Both the position numbers and the translations under genes were made by a program. This document shows, piece after piece, positions 20,939 through 21,196 of a stretch of 21,196 nt of DNA. Under the pieces are notes generated by a model. It worked only from the letters and a program-made list of their open reading frames with translations. It searched no databases and was not told where the DNA came from. How positions within the stretch are numbered: position 1 is the stretch's first letter; every line of letters starts with the position of its first letter. The stretch lies in IMG/VR virus record IMGVR_UViG_3300036760_000319, positions 1 through 21,196 of that record; one strand, 5' to 3'. This DNA comes from a virus.

Positions 20939-21178
20939 CTATCCTAGCGATAGCCAAGCAAGCAGATTGGCTTCAGGGCTACCGCCACCGCCACCACCGC
21001 CCGACCCTGGTGGGCCTGGTGGCCCCATGCCTCCGCCCATTGTCAGCCGTGTGACGTAGCTATCGCCCATCCTGGGTGCCCGCTCAAGGCGCCTAGCTTG
21101 GCGCTCCTGCCGCTTCACGGAGGGCAGCAGCCCATACTTGCGCTGGTGCTCCCCGATTAGGTCACGTCTCATGTCCAC
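20939..21178 (-). CDS. Small protein with glycine-rich tail
   Basis: This 79-residue protein has a very basic N-terminal half (RRDLIGEHQRKYG, KRQERQARRLERAPR) and then a low-complexity stretch, MGPPGPPGSGGGGGGG, ending in ANLLAWLSLG. AAAGGTG lies five bases before the ATG. The collagen-like GPPGPPG and the glycine run suggest a flexible linker peptide of a tail structure. The next 18 bases reach the edge of the window, so the upstream gene is not seen. Function unknown; the frame fits the coupled gene row after it. Confidence 0.5.
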   Translation of the reverse strand: MDMRRDLIGEHQRKYGLLPSVKRQERQARRLERAPRMGDSYVTRLTMGGGMGPPGPPGSGGGGGGGSPEANLLAWLSLG

Positions 21179-21196
21179 ACCTTTACAGCCAAATCC

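Noticed and set aside
1-21196. CRISPR arrays, tRNA genes, insertion sequences
   Set aside because: I found no spaced direct repeats of CRISPR type, no cloverleaf in the intergenic stretches and no transposase.

Overview
The window is part of the genome of a long-tailed, probably temperate double-stranded DNA phage with siphovirus-type virion genes. Every gene I can support lies on the minus strand, so transcription runs from the high coordinates to the low ones. Base composition is GC-rich by eye. Most genes have a good AGGAGG-type ribosome binding site, and GTG or TTG starts are common. No host chromosomal gene is recognisable. The host is a bacterium, but the sequence alone does not let me name its phylum.

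Layout, in the order of transcription. (1) 21178-19842: three virion or tail-fibre-like genes, ending in a glycine-rich protein, a small beta protein and a jelly-roll-like protein. (2) 19841-17985: a lysogeny block. It holds an intergenic stretch with a candidate attP core, an integrase promoter, a tyrosine integrase, a zinc-peptidase-like lipoprotein whose start lies beside two competing RNA hairpins, and a clear intrinsic terminator. (3) 17930-15922: a small basic protein of unknown role, a gene-poor stretch, the large terminase and a two-helix membrane protein. (4) 15896-14398: a cassette with its own near-consensus sigma70-type promoter, a leader with overlapping inverted repeats, a double zinc-finger protein and a winged-helix replication-initiator-like protein. 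(5) 14379-7872: a second likely promoter, then portal, MuF-like protein, small membrane protein, ClpP-type head protease, HK97-fold capsid, two small head proteins, a 54-residue zinc-ribbon-like protein and an enlarged head-tail connector. (6) 7872-1: gp10-like tail completion protein, tail terminator, two related tail-tube proteins, tail assembly chaperone with a -1 frameshift, tape measure, a very large distal-tail protein and a tail hub-like protein cut by the window edge.

The head and tail genes form a tight, translationally coupled assembly line with many TAATG or TAGTG junctions. Terminase and portal package the DNA. The protease, capsid and small head proteins build the shell. The connector, gp10-like and terminator proteins join head to tail, and the tube, chaperone, tape measure and distal proteins build the tail.

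The least ordinary parts are these: a promoter-plus-structured-leader cassette wedged between terminase and portal; a family of six short sites with core TTAGGYGC, clustered around the integrase and upstream of terminase; and competing hairpins at the lipoprotein start. Virion genes on both sides of the integrase and candidate attP suggest the circular or free phage form rather than an integrated prophage junction.
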